A stretch of DNA of 32,912 nt from JAKJBL01 sp964461335 (GTDB taxonomy: Bacteria > Bacillota > Clostridia > Christensenellales > CAG-138): contig CAYWTY010000013.1 in assembly GCA_964461335.1 (NCBI GenBank), positions 1-32,912 of the forward strand. Reading direction: 5' to 3'. The notes beneath the pieces were generated by a model. The model did not search any database and was not told the DNA's origin. It saw nothing but the letters and a program-made list of their open reading frames with translations. Both the position numbers and the translations under genes were made by a program. Of the stretch, positions 30,324 to 32,912 are shown one piece after another; within the stretch, counting starts at the first letter, position 1; each line of letters opens with the position of its first letter.

Positions 30324-32824
30324 TGAAAATTAGAGTTGCTCAAAACGCAGGTTTCTGCTTTGGTGTAAAGCGGGCTGTCGAACTTGCGCTAACATGCAGC
30401 GACCCAACTCAGCCTGTTTACACTCTGGGCGAGCTTATTCACAACCCTTCTGTTGTAGAAGAACTCAGCTCAAAAAATATTATTCCGATAGACCCATGTA
30501 AATATGAGGGTTTACCAAAGGGGAGCCGCTTGATTATCCGCTCCCATGGAGCAGGCCCTGAAGTGTTTTCAAAATGCAATGAACTTGGGATACTTATCAA
30601 AGACGCTACATGCCCCTTTGTCAAGCGCATACATGAAATAGTCCGTTCTGCTGTAAAAAATGGTGAGACAATTTATATAGCAGGCGAACCCAAGCACCCG
30701 GAGGTCGAAGGCATACGCGGGTGGGCAGGAAAAGATGCGCTTATCCTTAAGGATGCAGCTTCAGCAGAAGCACTCGCTAAAACAGCTTCGCCTGTATGCC
30801 TTGTTGCCCAAACTACGCTGCAGCGCGAACATTTCAATGAAATCAGCGAAATACTAAAAGGCAAATGTCAAAACCTTGTTGTTCATGACACTATATGCGA
30901 TACAACCTCTGCCCGGCAGGAGGAAGCCAAAAAACTTGCTTTTGAAAGTACAGTTATGATAGTTGTCGGCGGCAATAACAGCTCCAATACGCAAAAGCTT
31001 GCCCAGGTATGCAAACAAAGCTGTAAAAACACCTATACAGTGCAGAATCCAAGCCAACTTTTGCTTGATAATATTCACTCCGATGATATAATAAGTATTG
31101 TTGCAGGCGCATCAACGCCGCAATGGATGATTAGGGAGGTTGTAACACTAATGAACGAACTGGAAAAGACGCTGGCCGATTCCACTCAGGTGGATACCCC
31201 TGTAGCGCAGGAGGAAATCCCCCAAGGAGAAGAATCCGAAGCCTCAGAGAACGAAACCGTACAAACTGAGCCCCAGGTTGATGCGGTTCAAAATGAAGAG
31301 TCGGCAGCCGTCGATGAACCCGAACAAGAGGAAGCCAAAGAAGCGCATGAAATAGCTGACTCAGCAGGCGACAGCTTTGCGGAAGCCTTCGAAAAAACAA
31401 TGGTTAGAATACGAAATGGCCAAATTATAACAGGCTCCGTTGTCCAAATTGCAGAGGGCGAAGTATGCGTAAATATCGGTTATAAATCCGACGGGTTCAT
31501 TCCTAAAGCCGAGTTTTCGTCTGACCCTGATGTAAACCCGGAGGATATGTTCAAAATAGGCGACCCAATTGAGGTCGAAGTTATAAAAGTCAATGATGGC
31601 GATGGCAATGTGCTCCTTTCAAGAAAAAGTGTTGAGAGCAGACGCCTTTGGGATGAACTTATGGAAGAAGCCGCAAATGAAGATAAAGTCTTTGCGGGTG
31701 TTGGCAAAGAGGTTGTCAAGGGCGGGCTTATTGCCTCAATTCAGGGTGTGCGTGCGTTTGTGCCTGCCTCTCATGTTTCCACAAAATATGTAGAAAACCT
31801 TTCAGAGTTTGTCGGGCAGCCGCTTAAACTCTCAGTAATTGAAGTGGACAAGTCCCGCAGGCGCATTGTTGCTTCACAAAAGAATGTGTTGCTTGCTGAA
31901 CTCGAACACGTTAAGAAGCAAAAGTGGGCAGCACTTGAAATCGGCAGCAAGCTAAGTGGCACAGTCCGCAGGATAACTGATTTTGGAGCGTTCGTTGATA
32001 TCGGCGGAATAGACGGGCTTGTGCATGTAACAGATATAGCATGGGGCCGCGTAAAGCACCCATCCGATATTTTAAAAATCGGCCAGCAAGTAGAGGTTTT
32101 GGTGCTTAATGTTGATGCAGAAAAGGAACGAGTTTCGCTTGGCTATAAGCAGCTGCAGCCGAAGCCCTGGACATTAGCAGGTGAAAAATATCCTGTTGGC
32201 AGTGTTGTTGAAGGCAAAGTTGTCCGCATTGTTCCATTTGGGGCCTTCGTTGCACTTGAACCGACAATTGACGGTTTAATACATATCTCACAGGTAAGTG
32301 TGCACAGAATTGCAAAAGTAGAAGACGAAATCAATATAGGCGACATAGTCCGCTGCAAAGTGCTTGATGTAAACCCGGAAGCAAAGCGAATTAGCTTAAG
32401 CCGCAAGGAAGTCATACTTGAAGAAAACCCTGAAATAGCAGAGCAGCTCGCTTCTGAACGCGCAGAACGCGACCGTGTGTTCTTAGAACGCCAGGAACAG
32501 CGCGCATCAGAGCGCCAACAACGGGACCAGCAGCGCGCCTCTGTACGAACAGAGCGCAGCACAATACAAAAGCCGGCGCGCAGCATTTCAACAAGCGGTG
32601 TTTCAGCAGAACCCGAGCGTGAGCGCAGGCCGCGGCGAAGCGAAGACGGAGACTATGAATTGCCCCCTATGCAGTCAACCACAACCAGCCTTGCTGATGT
32701 TCTTCAGGGTTTGAAACTGGCTACGACCGAAAGCGCCCCACATATAGAGCATGAAGATACTAACCAAAGCGACGAAGTATTAGCTCAAAGCCAAGAAAAC
32801 GATGGTACAGAAGACAATAGCTGA
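30323..32824 (+). CDS. ispH-rpsA: Fused IspH (HMBPP reductase) - ribosomal protein S1
   Basis: 833 residues. Residues 1-~285 are IspH, the [4Fe-4S] last enzyme of the MEP isoprenoid pathway. The three cluster Cys lie in AGFCFGVKRAVELA (~12), DATCPFVKRIHE (~95) and DTICDTTSARQEEA (~192); HPEVEGIRGW and GGNNSSNTQKL are also present. An acidic Glu/Gln-rich linker (~290-355) joins four S1 RNA-binding domains at about 365-435, 450-520, 540-610 and 625-700, domains 3 and 4 being the most canonical (FGAFVDIGGIDGLVHV, FGAFVALEPTIDGLIHI). The tail is Arg/Glu/Gln-rich and low-complexity. Such fusions are known in Clostridia. No stop or frame break separates the halves. Confidence 0.96.
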   Translation: MKIRVAQNAGFCFGVKRAVELALTCSDPTQPVYTLGELIHNPSVVEELSSKNIIPIDPCKYEGLPKGSRLIIRSHGAGPEVFSKCNELGILIKDATCPFVKRIHEIVRSAVKNGETIYIAGEPKHPEVEGIRGWAGKDALILKDAASAEALAKTASPVCLVAQTTLQREHFNEISEILKGKCQNLVVHDTICDTTSARQEEAKKLAFESTVMIVVGGNNSSNTQKLAQVCKQSCKNTYTVQNPSQLLLDNIHSDDIISIVAGASTPQWMIREVVTLMNELEKTLADSTQVDTPVAQEEIPQGEESEASENETVQTEPQVDAVQNEESAAVDEPEQEEAKEAHEIADSAGDSFAEAFEKTMVRIRNGQIITGSVVQIAEGEVCVNIGYKSDGFIPKAEFSSDPDVNPEDMFKIGDPIEVEVIKVNDGDGNVLLSRKSVESRRLWDELMEEAANEDKVFAGVGKEVVKGGLIASIQGVRAFVPASHVSTKYVENLSEFVGQPLKLSVIEVDKSRRRIVASQKNVLLAELEHVKKQKWAALEIGSKLSGTVRRITDFGAFVDIGGIDGLVHVTDIAWGRVKHPSDILKIGQQVEVLVLNVDAEKERVSLGYKQLQPKPWTLAGEKYPVGSVVEGKVVRIVPFGAFVALEPTIDGLIHISQVSVHRIAKVEDEINIGDIVRCKVLDVNPEAKRISLSRKEVILEENPEIAEQLASERAERDRVFLERQEQRASERQQRDQQRASVRTERSTIQKPARSISTSGVSAEPERERRPRRSEDGDYELPPMQSTTTSLADVLQGLKLATTESAPHIEHEDTNQSDEVLAQSQENDGTEDNS

Positions 32825-32835
32825 ATTTAGCACAC

Positions 32836-32875
32836 AAAAACGCGGTAAGCATATAGCTTGCCGCGTTTTTTTTAG
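32836..32875 (+). terminator. Terminator of the surE-to-rpsA gene run
   Basis: AAAAACGCGGTAAGC pairs with GCTTGCCGCGTTTTT (one T-G pair) around a five-base loop, followed by further T residues, 12 bases after the ispH-rpsA stop. The left poly-A means it could also act on an opposing transcript. Confidence 0.9.
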
Positions 32876-32912
32876 GGCTCTATGTCAATAGTTGGGGTAG
32901 AGCGGTAGACCA

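Noticed and set aside
1..32912. CRISPR array, tRNA, rRNA, intact transposase or prophage
   Set aside because: Looked for repeat-spacer patterns, tRNA and rRNA-like segments and recombinase or phage proteins; none was found.

Overview
The window reads as a chromosomal segment of a low-to-mid G+C, Gram-positive, endospore-forming Clostridia-type bacterium. Evidence: a cotJA-cotJB-cotJC spore coat operon, HPr kinase/phosphorylase, a fused IspH-ribosomal protein S1 gene, long-form ribosome hibernation factor, NlpC/P60 wall hydrolases, strong AGGAGG-type ribosome binding sites and frequent TTG starts. I cannot name genus or species from the sequence alone. No rRNA, tRNA, CRISPR array, prophage or intact insertion sequence was seen.

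Layout. 1-1930 is the only accessory-looking part: an AT-rich CPBP-family membrane protein gene followed by about 1 kb of decayed DNA with two frameshifted gene remnants, several inverted repeats and a short direct-repeat set. 1934-5433 (minus) holds an ABC-F ATPase followed by an unusual glycerate kinase-like protein with a long unexplained N-terminal region. 5701-6984 (plus) is a secreted NlpC/P60 hydrolase. 7200-7380 (plus) looks like a stand-alone structured RNA ending in a strong terminator. 7401-11552 (minus) runs vanW-like, Cof-type HAD phosphatase, hprK and ROK sugar kinase, the last three tightly packed. 11689-13122 (plus) is an alanine/glycine:sodium symporter. 13200-16055 (minus) is a complete amino acid ABC importer (binding protein, permease, ATPase) with a consensus promoter, a recognisable lysine riboswitch and its expression-platform terminator, so lysine is the likely substrate. 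16218-17361 (plus) is the cotJ operon.

17471-21159 (minus) has GAPDH, an M29 aminopeptidase, a small membrane protein and a GT2 glycosyltransferase. Plus-strand class II aldolase and hibernation factor follow (21353-22982), then a minus-strand NlpC/P60 hydrolase with four peptidoglycan-binding repeats and a RidA protein. From 25495 to the end a plus-strand run carries surE, an RpiR-type regulator, a histidine phosphatase, a BaiN/YhiN-like flavoprotein, cmk, plsC and ispH-rpsA, closed by a strong terminator at 32836-32875.

Working together: hprK, ROK kinase, gap and fba are central carbon functions. The gap and fba promoters share a GCAAA-N4-TTTGC inverted repeat, which suggests a common operator. 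Most of the window is ordinary housekeeping. The parts most worth a second look are the shared glycolytic inverted repeat, the unassigned RNA at 7200-7380, and the divergent glycerate kinase-like protein.
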